From assembly GCA_023212645.1 (NCBI GenBank), contig JALBYC010000045.1:1-50236 (forward strand): a stretch of DNA of 50,236 nucleotides, read 5' to 3'. The notes below the pieces were generated by a model. The model saw only the letters and a list, made by a program, of their open reading frames with translations. It was not told the origin of the DNA and did no database searches. The stretch is from Farysia itapuensis. Its lineage: Eukaryota; Basidiomycota; Ustilaginomycetes; Ustilaginales; Ustilaginaceae. Position numbers and translations under genes: made by a program. Shown one piece after another: positions 1 to 10,402 of this stretch (positions are counted from its first letter, which is position 1; each line of letters begins with the position of its first letter).

Positions 1-1470
1 CGAGCCAATGCTGCTTCATCCATTGCGCCCCGTCCCACAATTCTCTGATTTTTCCTGATTTTTCTAGAATTTCTTCATTACTATAGATCATTTCTCATAG
101 TACCTCGCTAGCCCACTGACTAGATGTCGAAATGATAAACGCTCGCATCGTTGCCTTCGGCAACGACGCTCGCTTTCCACCCTGGCTTACTGACACTCTT
201 GCGTTGTTGCTGCTAGCGGATGCGCGTCGCTTCGCTATACCGTATGGAGGGTTCTCGCGAGTCGCCGACATCAGCTCTTCTAGCTTTGGACTGCAAGTAC
301 GACTCATCTGCATATCGCTTGCTTCAGCCACAGCTTACTGTATCGATGGCTGCTTCCGTAAGTCAGCTTCGGTCGTTGGTACAAGAGAATTTAGTGGTAT
401 CAATCGCGGCGTACTGACGCTTTCCCTTTGATACTGTACGCAGGTTCGCGACATCCTCTCGCGTCTCAGCCTGACGCTGCAAGCCACACAGATTGCTGAC
501 AGTCGCATCTCGTACACCAGCTAGAGCTTCTGCGCTCCGTCGACTGGTCTACACGATCGCTTTGCATGCAGACTCCTCGTGCCGCCCATCAGCTGTGCTT
601 CAGTGCCAGAAGCAGCTTTGTCCCTTCTCTGGTGTCTCACAATGGCGCATCCTTCATGCTGACCATACACGCTTGCGTCACACCGATGATGCATACGACT
701 TTTCTGCAGCTGGGACGGCACAAAGTTGACGATGGACTACTGGCAGGCTCGGCCAGCTGACTTTGCTGCGCCTGGACGAGCAACAGGCTCTCATTCACCG
801 GCTGACAATCAGATCGCGACAACCAGTGGTTTGGCAAGCGCTCACTGGCTGTCCATAGCGGCCATTTGACGCTCTTTTCTCCGTTGTCGATCACCACCGT
901 CTCGCATGAGACCGACGCTATTGCAGGCGCATTGCACGCTGTGCATCGACAGACGCTTACCAGCAATACAGCATTCGCCCAACGCTCTGTCACCAGATGC
1001 GTTTGATGATGACGCTGCCAGCTACCGTCTATCCAGAGTTCCAGAACGAGACTTCAGCCGAGTCTGGACAGCATCAACTACATGAAGTGTCTATTGGCTG
1101 CTGCTTGCTTGTGCGTGGCTCTTGTGAGCTGCATTGCTACAGTCTGCCGTACTGGAGGTACGTTGTTCACCGCAGCCTGCTTCGCCGTCTTGCTGCAAAA
1201 GCGTCAGATTGGTTCCACAATCCGGACTGCTTGAAGCAGCACAGACAATTTACACACCTGCATCGGCCTCAGCATCTTCCACGATCAAGCAATAGAGCAA
1301 TACGTATTGACATTGACCAGATGTGATTGACTACGTCAAAGCTGAGCACGATTGTTGGCACCACTGTTGCATGCCTCGTACCATGCGTCAGCGCCCAAGA
1401 TCTATAGACACTGCGAATGGCTGATCTTAGCTCGATGGGCTCGACTGTGTCGCTGTTCGTTGGATGAGCT
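1..1470. other. gene-poor stretch with possible coding remnants
   Basis: I see no gene I can name here. Short coding-like pieces change frame repeatedly on the plus strand, as in decayed genes. One is a possible two-exon mini-gene: ATG at 244 (in-frame ATG also at 220), donor GTAAGT at 358, acceptor CAG ending at 443, stop at 522-524, giving about 64 residues. Its 86-nt intron is longer than the 55-71 nt introns elsewhere in the window, so it is doubtful. Another is the leader-like ORF at 1082-1234, listed separately. Confidence 0.4.
1082..1234 (+). CDS. possible small secreted peptide or first exon of one
   Basis: This is a 50-codon ORF. Its first 19 residues look like a signal peptide: Met-Lys, then a run rich in Leu, Ala, Val and Cys ending in a Ser-Cys-Ile-Ala cleavage-like site. 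The rest is short, contains further cysteines and matches nothing I recognise. A splice-donor-like GTACGT lies at 1158, so the ORF may be only the first exon of a longer gene whose later exons I could not place. It may equally be chance in a decayed region. Confidence 0.22.
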   Translation: MKCLLAAACLCVALVSCIATVCRTGGTLFTAACFAVLLQKRQIGSTIRTA

Positions 1471-2370
1471 TCACATGCTCTTCTGGACGTACTGCTGATA
1501 TGTCTGCAGATTGGGGTTGAGCTTGCGATTCTCGTCAATGCTTGCAGTGTAGCCGTTGACGTTGAAGAACTTAAACATTGTCCCGACCTCCTTGCTGATG
1601 TAGGTGAGCAGACGAGGCAAGATGGAATACGTCGTTGGAAATGGCTTGCCCTTGATGGAAGAGTACACGTCCTGAATCTGTTGAGGCGAAACCTCGTCAC
1701 CAGCTAAGGAGAATGCTTTGCCGTTCCACGTCTGAGGGTCGTCGAATGCAATAGCCCCGAATTCGCCTATGTCGGCGGCAGCAACTACTTGAACAGGCTT
1801 GGTCAGGACAGTGGTGAAGAGCGTGTTCATGACACGGCCCAGGAGCGTCTCGCCGTTGCTGAAGTTGTCCATGAAGGCCACCGGTCGTAGAATGGTATAT
1901 TGCAATGAGTCGCCTTTGGCCATCAGGTGTTCTTCGACCAGACGCTTTGATTCAAAGTGCGGAACATCGGTCTTGGGTAGTCCGCCTTGATCGACGGAAG
2001 TGTAGACGAAATGCTGCACGTCATTCTTGATCGCGGCGTCGACAAGCTCTTTGCCTAGAACGGTTTCGCCTGGCGGTCCCTTTGGAACGTGAGACGGCAA
2101 GAGCATGGCTGACTGCACACCAAACACGCCGTAGATAGCACCACCTTTGGCTGCCTTCTCAAAGATCTGCTCTGGGTGGTAGTCTGACTCGAGCAAGGTA
2201 ACGCCTGGAAGGGAGCCCAACTCTTTCGCCTTGCTTGACGATGCCGAGCGGGTGACAGCTAGAATCTCGTAGGTAGACGTATTGGCTTCATTACGCTTAG
2301 CCAAGGCACGCACGACGGCGCTGCCCTGGTTGCCTGTGGCCATGGTGACGAGTATGCGTTTGGCGGACAT
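1471..2370 (-). CDS. NmrA-like family NAD(P)-binding protein
   Basis: This is an intact single-exon gene of 299 residues. Near the N-terminus, about residues 5-20, it has a Rossmann-fold dinucleotide loop of the NmrA type (TMATGNQGSAVV). It is followed by an atypical-SDR body with a YTSVDQGG-like segment around residue 123 and an LRPVAFMDNF segment around residue 163, as in NmrA/HSCARG proteins. These soluble proteins bind NADP(H) or NAD(H), and many act as redox sensors or reductases acting on small molecules or transcription factors. The length is normal for the family. The start is the ATG at 2370, with no in-frame alternative upstream. It is surrounded by gene-poor DNA, so context does not indicate a substrate. 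Confidence 0.88.
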   Translation of the reverse strand: MSAKRILVTMATGNQGSAVVRALAKRNEANTSTYEILAVTRSASSSKAKELGSLPGVTLLESDYHPEQIFEKAAKGGAIYGVFGVQSAMLLPSHVPKGPPGETVLGKELVDAAIKNDVQHFVYTSVDQGGLPKTDVPHFESKRLVEEHLMAKGDSLQYTILRPVAFMDNFSNGETLLGRVMNTLFTTVLTKPVQVVAAADIGEFGAIAFDDPQTWNGKAFSLAGDEVSPQQIQDVYSSIKGKPFPTTYSILPRLLTYISKEVGTMFKFFNVNGYTASIDENRKLNPNLQTYQQYVQKSM

Positions 2371-4619
2371 TGTGTCGAAGGGAGGATGGTTGAGGGTTTA
2401 GAAAGCGGTGTTGCATAACGGTCGTAAGCTCCGGGCCTCCACAATAGCAGACGAGGCAAGGTGTAAGAATCATGCGATCGTCACAGCTCGGTGTCCACGT
2501 GCACGCTGTTGGGCATCGGTGTGCAGACGACTACTCTCATGAGTCGTGCTTGCTCTTCTTCGTCTCGAGCTGCCTCGAACAGAACGTTGGATGTTTGTCA
2601 GCGTGCACAGGAGAGCCGGCACTAGCTGTTGGGTGTGTTTCTCTAGTTGTCAGCGCCGCTGCTGCAGATGCTGATGTGAAAAGTGTTGCCGATGCAAAAC
2701 CGTCGTGCTGCAAAGCGTAAAAGCGGTTATTGATGCTGCCGGCGCTGCAGTCGATGCTGTCTGAGGCTGATGTGGTCGGTCTTCGCAATTGCTTCTGCTC
2801 CTGCTCTCGTCCTTGCAGTTTCTTTCAAGCTTCGTGCTTGCTCTCCATGCAACTGTTAGTCAGCCGATCTTGCTCTATTCGCAGTCGCATTTGCTGTTGG
2901 TATTGCTCTCTAGCGACAGCCTGTACGGAGACAAAAGTGCGTGAACAAGTTGTTATCGATCTGCTGACTTACAGTGGAATCGCGCACAGGCGAGACAAGC
3001 GATAGCAACTATGCATATCTCTGAATTACTGCACATATGCCGGCATTGCTGAACACATACTGGCATTGCAGAACATATGCTGGCGCTGCTGTATGTACTT
3101 GCATGGTTGCGGATACTTGCATGCTTGCCTAAATTCGCATTGCTGGGTGGGACACTGCGCGCTGAACACTGACAGAGACAGGCGCTTCGCTGTATCCTGC
3201 GGTGCTGCGAAAGTGCCAGCGCTTGTGCGAATGCTCGATGCAGTTGGTCATGCTGGACGGTGAGAGTGGTGAGAAGAGATGAGAACGGAATCTTCGAAGC
3301 CAGTCGAAATCTGGTGGCTTCGGAAGTCGGAAGTCGGCCAAGATCACAGAAGTCGGCTGGCTGCCTTCTTGCCGACATCTGGAAAGCCAAGAATCTGCTG
3401 CCCGACTCTCTTGTCTATTCAGCACATTCGAGAGTGTTCAGCAAGGTGTCAGGCGATCTTAACGCTACAACATGCGATGCTTTCGTATCAATGCCATTGT
3501 GCATAGCACTGCAGCAATCTGATGGAGTCTTTCACGCATGGACTGCTTTTGTCTGCGTGATCCTTATGCCTTTCCGACTTCGAAGCAAGCTTCACACAGA
3601 CAGCAACTTGCAGTCCTCGTTGTACCTTCAGTCCGTCTGCAGCCACCGACAATCAAGTTCGAGATCTTGCTCCAGCTAACATATCGGCAAGTCCACATGA
3701 AGGCAGCTCAAACGGTCGTGCCTAAGCACCACTTTACCAAGATACCCTTTCCTCCAGTGCTGGACACACACGCCAGCTCGTCGATATCTTCACTGACAGA
3801 TGCGGTCGTCGAAGTCGCGCGAGAAGTCTACTATTCTATCATGGCATCGCGATTGCCGAGCTCGGAAGGATTGCACGCACAAAGACTGACAAAGGTCAAT
3901 CAACGTGCTCTCGATCGAGGCAGACGCAGGCGCAAGATGAACAGTGCCGAGTACCTGGGCAGAGGCGGGAGAGGCAGCGACGATGGCGTTTCGAAACAGC
4001 ATGACGATGTTGAGGCCATCTCGGAGCGCCAGGACTTCTACGCTGTCAGCTAAGGGTCGCGAGAAGACAAAGACGGCGACGACTAACAGCTCACGAAACC
4101 AGCAACTCTGGCTTCCATGTCCAGCCTTGAATCATAGTCATGTGCGGCGCATGTACGCCTGCAGATTTCGTTGTATGTCTACGTGTAGATAGTACGAGAG
4201 GTGAGGGGTTAACGCCACGTTGCCTCTAGCAACAATACGGACCTCACATTGGGTGTTGAGCTGCCTTTGCTTTCTCAAAGACGGAGCTACTGCGTTCGTA
4301 TCCGTAGAGGGCTGACTGTTAGCAAGCATGTGGCACAGCCTCCTGTCGAGGCTTCGACTTCCGATCTCAGTAGTGAGACACTGTAGGAGCCTACACCCTG
4401 CGGACAACGGTGCAATGGTGAACAGCTTCTCAAAGCAAACCAAAGTGTGATATGCTGCCATCAGAGCATCAGTTTTGCGAGTACCGAGTAACTCTTCTCT
4501 GCCCATGGCTTTCACGCTTCACACTCGATGTGACTGTGGATCACGAAAAATTTCTGATTACAACATGTCTTATACCAAAAGAGCATCAGGACGTGATCGC
4601 TGCATGTGTCGACAAAGTG
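2371..4619. other. gene-poor stretch, no recognisable gene
   Basis: About 2.2 kb hold only short ORFs. The two longest on the plus strand, 3260-3679 (139 codons, opened by a non-ATG codon) and 3538-4053 (171 codons), overlap in different frames and have no domain I recognise. The second has a basic patch near residue 130. GCT/CTG-rich sequence at about 2640-2760 shifts frame several times. I read the stretch as decayed coding DNA or non-coding sequence. It also contains the promoter of the NmrA-like gene just above 2370. Confidence 0.4.
3031..3092. repeat. short imperfect tandem repeat, about three 20-22 bp units
   Basis: Three degenerate copies of a unit resembling ACATATGCTGGCATTGCTGA follow each other. 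They differ at a few positions and by one or two bases in length. The array is too short and diverged to suggest a satellite; it is probably a local slippage product in non-coding DNA. Confidence 0.5.
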
Positions 4620-5660
4620 TCACCGCGGCGCTGGAGAGCGCTCCGGCTCCGACGCGTGAAGCGCCCGGGTGGGTCTCCATATATAGCACGCGCACACCGT
4701 AGTCTGCATTAGTTCCCTCATCCAGCAATTCCCTCCCGTCCTCGCTGTCTGAGCTCCTGTCGCGCGTGCCTGTTCCCCTTCGCCGTCACAGGCCTTGACA
4801 CGAAGCACGATCACAGCAAGTCGCACGCGATCGCCAAACCTCTGAAGATACAGAGGGGCATCTAGTACAGGTACGATGCGCTGCGATCGTGTGGTTAGTC
4901 GAGTTGATATGCACAACGAAGCGGACCAGAACTTACTATTGTTGCATTTGTGTCGGAGTCTTGATATGCCACGTATACAGTCCAAGTCGCTCCTGCCTTG
5001 GCGAGTAAGATCACTCAGTGATGAAAAGGCAGCCCGTTCATGTCAGAGATATTGACGAGTAGACATTCGGGAAGAGGGCCTTTCTGGACAGGTCAGCGAG
5101 CAGAGCAAAGGCTCGGGCAGCTCCGATCGCGAGTTGATCATCGGCTGTGGCCATTTGGCCGGTGTCGGATTTCGCTTCGTAGACGAAGGCAGGGAAGATG
5201 ACCTCCTGTGTTGCGTCGGACTGTAGACTAATTTAACGTCTGGCGACAGCCACAGCGCCACGAGAGAAGAACCGGACAGAGGTCCAGTGCGCTCCATGGA
5301 GAGGCCGAAGGCTGCGTCAGGCCTTGGATGTCTTTGGACGCCCGAGTCTGACCCCTGGTTCCACGTCGAGTCGAAGCTCGACGACAAGCCTCGTTCCCTT
5401 TGGCGGCAAGTCAGCATTAAAGCATTGAAAGTCTTCGATTGCTCTGTTTCGGACAGGCAGTCGTTGATTTGGAGACACAGGTTGCGCTGAGTGGAGAGGC
5501 CCTCCTTGCTCTTGCCTCTTGTCCTCATCGTCGGATTTGCTTGTCCCCTTCGTCGAGGTGGTCTACGGTGACAGCATCGACTGCTTGCCGCACCTCTGCC
5601 CTTCCGCCGACGGCGGGATGGCCTCTGAGGCACGTCGCCCTACCGGCAGAAATGGATGAG
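4620..5660 (-). pseudogene. broken gene resembling fungal PD-(D/E)XK nuclease-fold proteins
   Basis: Reading right to left, coding-like sequence continues but changes frame. One frame has a Leu-Pro-Pro-Lys-Gly...Val-Glu-Leu-Arg segment (about 5320-5420). The next has RPDAAFGLSMERTGP (about 5276-5320). A third has IFPAFVYEAKSDTGQ followed by a DDQLAIGAARA helix (about 5095-5205). A fourth has VNISDMNGLPFHH, a stop codon (TGA, where TGG would fit), then AKAGATWTVYVAYQDSD (about 4935-5060). A normal intron (GTAAGT..CGCAG) then leads to RIVPVLDAPLYLQRFGDR. Glu-Ala-Lys could be the E-x-K of a PD-(D/E)XK core, in the arrangement seen in basidiomycete proteins of that class. At least two frameshifts and one in-frame stop make it a pseudogene. 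The family assignment is from memory of the motif pattern and is tentative; the disruption is visible directly. Confidence 0.55.
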
Positions 5661-5990
5661 AGAGCGGATGAAGGGTGGCGATGGCCGATTTAGGACGTTA
5701 TAAGCACAACAAGTCACGCACGGAGCGCACGCTTGGCCATAGCGCTGTCGGACTGCTCGCCCACTTTCGAGCTTACTTCCTTATCCAACGTTATCTTTGC
5801 GTTCTCTGTCGGAGGGACTGCATAGTTCGCAGTAGCAGCGAGCAATGCCGACCTCCGGCGGGCATGCATTTGCATTTTGCACTCGCTGCATGCAGTCCAG
5901 CTGAACTTTGTTGTCGATGTATCTCGCAAGAAAAGCATGACTGTGTGGCAGATGAACGCAGTTGGGTGAATCACTGTGCCGGCGCAGAAG

Positions 5991-7781
5991 CTACTGCTCG
6001 TGCTCTTTTTCTATGGTCTTTGGGATTCGGACAAAGACAAGCGTGATGATGGCGCCGGTTATGCCTGCTGCAAAGTTGAACCACCAAATGGCATGAAACA
6101 TGTCGAGAGAGGCATCCGAGGGAGTATGCGTTCGTTCGCCGATCGTGTCTGATATGCTGGTCATGATGGCGGCGGAGAGGTTTTGGACGGTGACCAAAAG
6201 ACTGCCAGCCGAGCCTTGATAGTGTTTTGCGACACTGGACGTGACAAAAATGGAAGCGGCGGCAAAGGACAAGTCTGGCCCAAAGGTGACGAGAGCAATG
6301 CCTGGCATGGAAAGCGCCCAGTAAGGCGTATTGGCCGTTTGAGGAAAGAAAAAGACTGGACCAAGTGCAAAGGCAAACATGCTAGCCGCCAAGATCCAGT
6401 GACCTTCCACGAGATGAGCGATGCGGCTGACTATAAAGGTTGCCAGAACGCCAAACACAGCGTTGGGCGTCAGGTAGAGGGCTACGGTCAGAGGTGTGAC
6501 CTGTTGTACCTTGAGCCAGAACTGAATGGCGTAAAACTGCCAGGCCATGAAACCGCCAAAGCCGAGAAAGTAGGCAAAGATGAGTGCCATAAAGCCCGGA
6601 ACTTTCCACAGAGCAGGTGGAAGCAGCGGCCGCATGACTTTGCGCTCGACGTAGAAGAAGGCTACCATGGCAGCAAGACCAAGCATGACAATCACAATGG
6701 CATAGGGCGCCCAATTTGCCGATGGACCTTGGGTCAATCCGGCCACCAGTAGGGCGCATCCAGTCACGGCGAGTCCGGAACCGATGTAGTCAAAGCCACG
6801 CATGGTATTGTTGGTGCCCGCCGGACGTATGTTGGGAATTGCATAGAGACCGCCGGCAAAGCATAGACCTGCGATCATGGCATTGGTGGCAAAGATCCAC
6901 TTGGGAGCATGACTGAAAGCGCCTCCCTGCAACGCACCGAGCCAGAATCCAAGCGGTGCCATGGCAGCCATGATGGAGAAGACGCGCGTCTTGCGCAGGC
7001 CAGGCTGGTATACTCTGCCCAGAATACTGATGCTTGACGATACGAGCACGCCGACCGAAATGCCCTGTGCGCCTCTGACAAGGAAGAAGAGATACTGATT
7101 GCTGAGGGAGAAGACGCCGACAGTGTTTGCGAGTGTCTGCCACGCAAATGCGCCGCACATGAGCCACTTTGGACGCAAGATGTCAGAGAGCGGACCTGAT
7201 ACGATGACCGATAGTCCATTTGCAAGAAGAAAGGAGCCCAAGAGCCAAGGTGTCTGAGCAACAGTGATACCGAGACGCTCGACGAGAACAATCTGCAAGC
7301 CGGAAACGCCACCAGCGAGGAAGCCAAAGAGGAGCTGACCCGTCGAGCAGACAAGTATGAATAAAATCTCTGCCGTCAAGTTCGGAATCTCGGAGGGGCG
7401 GCTTTGGAAGACGGGTGCAGATGGCTCTCCACCAGGCGGAAGAGCAAAGGCGTCTGTAGAATTAAAGGCGGTCGGGGGTGCTGTTGAGCTTGGCAAGGAG
7501 CTTGGCATGCGCGACGAGAACGAAGGTCGCCTTTGCGCCTGCTCTAGCGTCTGAATGACAATGTCCTCCTCGTCTGGCTCTTCGTGCTCGAAGACGTCGT
7601 CATGGCTCGAGTTGCCCATCTGTTGCTTCAGATTGTCGAGCTGTGGCACAGTGCTTCGAGCGCGAGACTGCGAGGACGGTCTACGCTGCTGTGCGATGGA
7701 CGCTTCGGTGCGAGATGGAATGGGATGCAGCTCCATCTCGACCTGATCTGCGTCTGATCTGTTGATAGCGTCCGCACTCAT
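5991..7781 (-). CDS. MFS drug/aminotriazole-type exporter (DHA2, ATR1-like)
   Basis: A single-exon gene of 596 residues. The N-terminal ~130 residues are hydrophilic and acidic, which fits a cytosolic tail. They are followed by 12-14 membrane segments of the major facilitator superfamily. Typical features are a GQLLFGFLAGGVSGLQ first helix, a loop with GPLSDILRPKWLM (motif A region) and an RGAQGISVGVLVSSS segment in helix 4. The FMAWQFYAIQFWLK segment in the second half is characteristic of fungal DHA2 proteins related to ATR1. Such proteins sit in the plasma membrane and export toxic compounds by proton antiport. I start at the ATG at 7781; ten upstream in-frame codons lack an ATG. An SDR gene lies just upstream on the same strand (stop at 7876), and the 94 bp between them are short for a promoter. 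Confidence 0.87.
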   Translation of the reverse strand: MSADAINRSDADQVEMELHPIPSRTEASIAQQRRPSSQSRARSTVPQLDNLKQQMGNSSHDDVFEHEEPDEEDIVIQTLEQAQRRPSFSSRMPSSLPSSTAPPTAFNSTDAFALPPGGEPSAPVFQSRPSEIPNLTAEILFILVCSTGQLLFGFLAGGVSGLQIVLVERLGITVAQTPWLLGSFLLANGLSVIVSGPLSDILRPKWLMCGAFAWQTLANTVGVFSLSNQYLFFLVRGAQGISVGVLVSSSISILGRVYQPGLRKTRVFSIMAAMAPLGFWLGALQGGAFSHAPKWIFATNAMIAGLCFAGGLYAIPNIRPAGTNNTMRGFDYIGSGLAVTGCALLVAGLTQGPSANWAPYAIVIVMLGLAAMVAFFYVERKVMRPLLPPALWKVPGFMALIFAYFLGFGGFMAWQFYAIQFWLKVQQVTPLTVALYLTPNAVFGVLATFIVSRIAHLVEGHWILAASMFAFALGPVFFFPQTANTPYWALSMPGIALVTFGPDLSFAAASIFVTSSVAKHYQGSAGSLLVTVQNLSAAIMTSISDTIGERTHTPSDASLDMFHAIWWFNFAAGITGAIITLVFVRIPKTIEKEHEQ

Positions 7782-7875
7782 GGTGATGGTGATGATCAAA
7801 GATCGTTGCACAGACCGGCTTCAGATGAACGACTAAAATTTCCTCGGCGTCTAAAAGGGCCGAATCTGTCTCTAA

Positions 7876-8970
7876 TCAGCGTGGGGCGGCTTTGTTGCGG
7901 TGATTCCACTCGCGGTCCAAGACATACATCGATCGTTGGGCTGTCGAGTCACACCAAGTTCAGTACCTTCTGTCATGCAGACACGAGCGCCACATACACT
8001 TACGTGTGGGGACTACATCGACAGCGCGTAGACTGATGCGACGTGGCGTCTTGAGCTGAGCCAGAATGGCTTCGGCAACATCTTCGGGTAGCAGTGGCTC
8101 GACTCCCTCAAAGGTTGCCTGCTTGGCTTCCTGCCCCTTGCGCGGGTCTTCGCCAGGTGCAACGTGACGTACAGCGTGGAACTCAGCATCTCCACCGACA
8201 AAGCCGGGTCGGACGACGAGCACGCGGATGTTGGTGCCAGTCAGCTCTTGTCTGAGCACGTTGGAGAATCCTTCCAGTGCCGTCTTGCTGGTGTGATAGG
8301 AAGCTTCTCCCATAGGCTGTTCACGCGTGGGTCAGTCGCAAGCGTTCAAGCGAATGATGGGAACAAGCGTACTTACGGGAGGATCGAGTCCTGTGATGGA
8401 AGAGACATTGACAATATCGCCTTCGCCGCAATGACCAGGACCTTGACCAAGCATGGCGTGGTTCAGCACGGCATGGGTGAGATACATGGGACCCATGACG
8501 TTGGTCTTGATGACCGTGTCTAGCTCTTCAATCGTGTGTTCCTGGAACGGCTTGGGAGACCCGAGTGCCAACCCAGCCTGTGACACAACCATGTCAGCTA
8601 ACACCCTCTCGTGTGCGTTGGATGAGAGAGTCACGTACGTTGTTGATCAGTACATCTATCCGTCCCAGTTGCTGCACCACCTGCCTGACCACAGCGTCAA
8701 CCTTCAGATGGTCTTGCACATCGAGAGGAAAGACGTGAGCAGTACTTCCTCCATACTTTGCCTCGATCTCTTCGCGCAAGGATGCAAGCTTGTCCACAGA
8801 TCGTGCGATCAGAGCGACATCAAAGCCGTCTTTGGCCAACAGGCGAGCGAGAGCATTGCCGATCCCCGTAGAAGCGCCCGTCTGCCAAGCTCTCGCGCGT
8901 CAGTAACGAGAATCCCGCAAATTGAACGTGCCAAACTCACAATGACTGCCACTCTTCTCTCTCCCGACAT
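7876..8970 (-). CDS. short-chain dehydrogenase/reductase, five exons
   Basis: Exons read on the minus strand are 8970-8941, 8881-8639, 8577-8377, 8316-8004 and 7940-7876. All four introns are 59-63 nt with GT..AG ends, giving 283 residues. Splicing restores the classical SDR motifs: TGASTGIG (residues 11-18, cofactor loop, created across intron 1), NNAG (residues 90-93, created across intron 2), a VNVSSITG segment with the catalytic serine, and YHTSK (Tyr165, Lys169, just after intron 3). The enzyme should oxidise or reduce an alcohol/carbonyl with NAD(P)(H); the substrate cannot be told. The last exon gives a basic, Trp-containing tail (VLDREWNHRNKAAPR). No targeting signal is evident, so it is probably cytosolic. 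Confidence 0.88.
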
Positions 8971-9608
8971 TGCTGGTGGTGTGAGATGCGTCGATGCACA
9001 GCGGCAATGCATCTGTGAATCGTCATCGTTTTTACAGTCGAGTTGATGACGTCTAACAATTTGGAGTGAAGCTCTCAAGCTCGCGAGCTCGATCGAGCTC
9101 TCACCTCTGCATACTGTCCTTCTCAGAGCATGATGCGTCAGAGCCGATAGACCGAACAGGAGCCAACGCTGAGGTTCTCAGATGCCTTCGACTGGACACC
9201 AAAGCAGGAACTGACAGGGATACACAAGTACATATCATCGCGACCATACGACGTTTCGAATAGCAAGGTTGTCACGATGGCATCGCCGAGTGGTGTGCTC
9301 GCCCTACGGGTACTAGCTTGCCATCGATGAACAGCCCAGCTCGACATCGTTCAACATACGCTCGACCGACTGGCCGAAGAAGGAGCGATTCGGAAGCCAA
9401 TCGAATGTGATGCGCACATCTGGCCGCAGAGATAACAGTTGAGCTCATCGCTCGCATTCGGCGTGCGAGTGTTCGGCTGGGTACCTTCAGCAGCCTCTCG
9501 AGGAGGAAAATACGGCAAAAGCCATGGCTCAGAGCCATCGAGGACAAACGTGCTGGAAATAAGTTGAAACAATGCATTTCGATGCGAGAGCCGATGTGTT
9601 CGTCGGCA
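8971..9608. other. intergenic, with a possible frame-shifted gene remnant on the minus strand
   Basis: No intact gene. On the minus strand at about 9280-9600, coding-like stretches run through three frames in order: LISSTFVLDGSEPWLLPYFP, then RPDVRITFDWLPNRSF followed by GQSVERMLNDVEL, then GLFIDGKLVPVGRAHH. Joined, they read like one continuous protein with two frame changes, but I recognise no family. Direct GA/GCTC-rich sequence near 9065-9105 probably belongs to the SDR promoter. Confidence 0.3.
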
Positions 9609-10208
9609 TCAGTGATGAGAGTGGTCCAGTTCAAAGCGGATACCACTAAGCAGCGAATCAAAGGCGGTTGGTTAGCATACAGCATTGCGCGGACCCGCAT
9701 ATACGCCAGACTTACCAGTATGGGCAAGGCTTAGCGCCCGGTTTGTCAAGGTTGATGAACACCTTGGGGTGACCAAGTGGACCTCCGCCTGTTGAGTTCG
9801 GGAAGAAGCGTCAGCATGGGATACAGATAGAGCGATGGACGAGAACTTACCTCCGTCACACGCGACAACGCGCTTGGCCGACAGACGGATAGGTTCGCGC
9901 TGGATCATTTCGATAGCGGCCAGCGGTTGGGGTTGGAACTGCAAGTCCATCTGCTCAAAGCGCGGACCCTTCATGGCATTCTGACGTGGGTTCTGCGACT
10001 CGGACCAGGTGGTGGGAAAGTTGGGCGACTGCTCCGCCGGCACGTTGGGCGGAGTATGAGGTTGTGCGATGGGTCGGAGTGGCTTCGTCTGTGGTACACT
10101 GGGCGTGTTGGTCGATCCCGGTGCATTGGACGGTCGCACAAAGAAGCCACCGCCAGCACGAGCTGCTGACGATGTATGCAAGCTGCGCAACGAACGAAGC
10201 CCGAGCAT
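9609..10208 (-). CDS. NDUFS6: NADH:ubiquinone oxidoreductase zinc subunit (NDUFS6 / 13 kDa type), mitochondrial
   Basis: Exons are 10208-9851, 9788-9716 and 9645-9609, with introns of 62 and 70 nt (the second has a CTAAC branch-like site). The product has 155 residues. The N-terminus (MLGLRSLRSLHTSSAARAGG) is a basic, hydroxylated mitochondrial presequence. The C-terminal zf-CHCC domain has all four zinc ligands: Cys117 (ACDGGG), His126 (PLGHPK), Cys141 and Cys144 (CPYCG). Two of the motifs are completed only by splicing. In complex I this subunit sits at the peripheral arm and is needed late in assembly around an Fe-S cluster of the N-module/Q-module junction. I chose the ATG at 10208 over the upstream in-frame start at 10259 because it places the presequence at the very N-terminus. 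It is divergent from NFS1. Confidence 0.92.
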
Positions 10209-10402
10209 GGTGTGTTGTTGGTTTGCTGAAGAGGTATGGTCAGACGGTTTGATTGCCAAACGTGCAATCCCATCGACAGCCGCTCAACCAAATCTCGGAT
10301 CCGAATGTCGCAATGTTAGAGCACTGAAATTATACGGTGCACAAAGAGCTGAGCTGATTTGCCACTTTCCTCAACGTATCGACCACCATTTCAGCCACAA
10401 GA
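10209..10402. promoter_or_regulatory. shared bidirectional promoter NDUFS6 / NFS1
   Basis: Only 194 bp separate the two start codons, which point away from each other, so both promoters and both 5' leaders must lie here. I see no clear TATA box or other named element. Both products concern mitochondrial iron-sulfur biology, so joint control is plausible but inferred. Confidence 0.6.

Noticed and set aside
720..840. Coding-like segment LTLLRLDEQQALIHRL, reminiscent of pogo-type transposase helix-turn-helix
   Set aside because: Too short, with no DDE domain or terminal inverted repeats nearby; similarity could be chance.
3538..4053. 171-codon plus-strand ORF in the left gene-poor region
   Set aside because: Open frame with ATG, but no recognisable domain or supporting signals; noted only within the gene-poor region.
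5714..5974. 86-codon minus-strand ORF beside the MFS gene
   Set aside because: Short, no domain, no conserved pattern; probably chance.
10209..10259. Upstream in-frame start for NDUFS6 at 10259
   Set aside because: It would bury the mitochondrial presequence 17 residues inside and shorten the shared promoter further.
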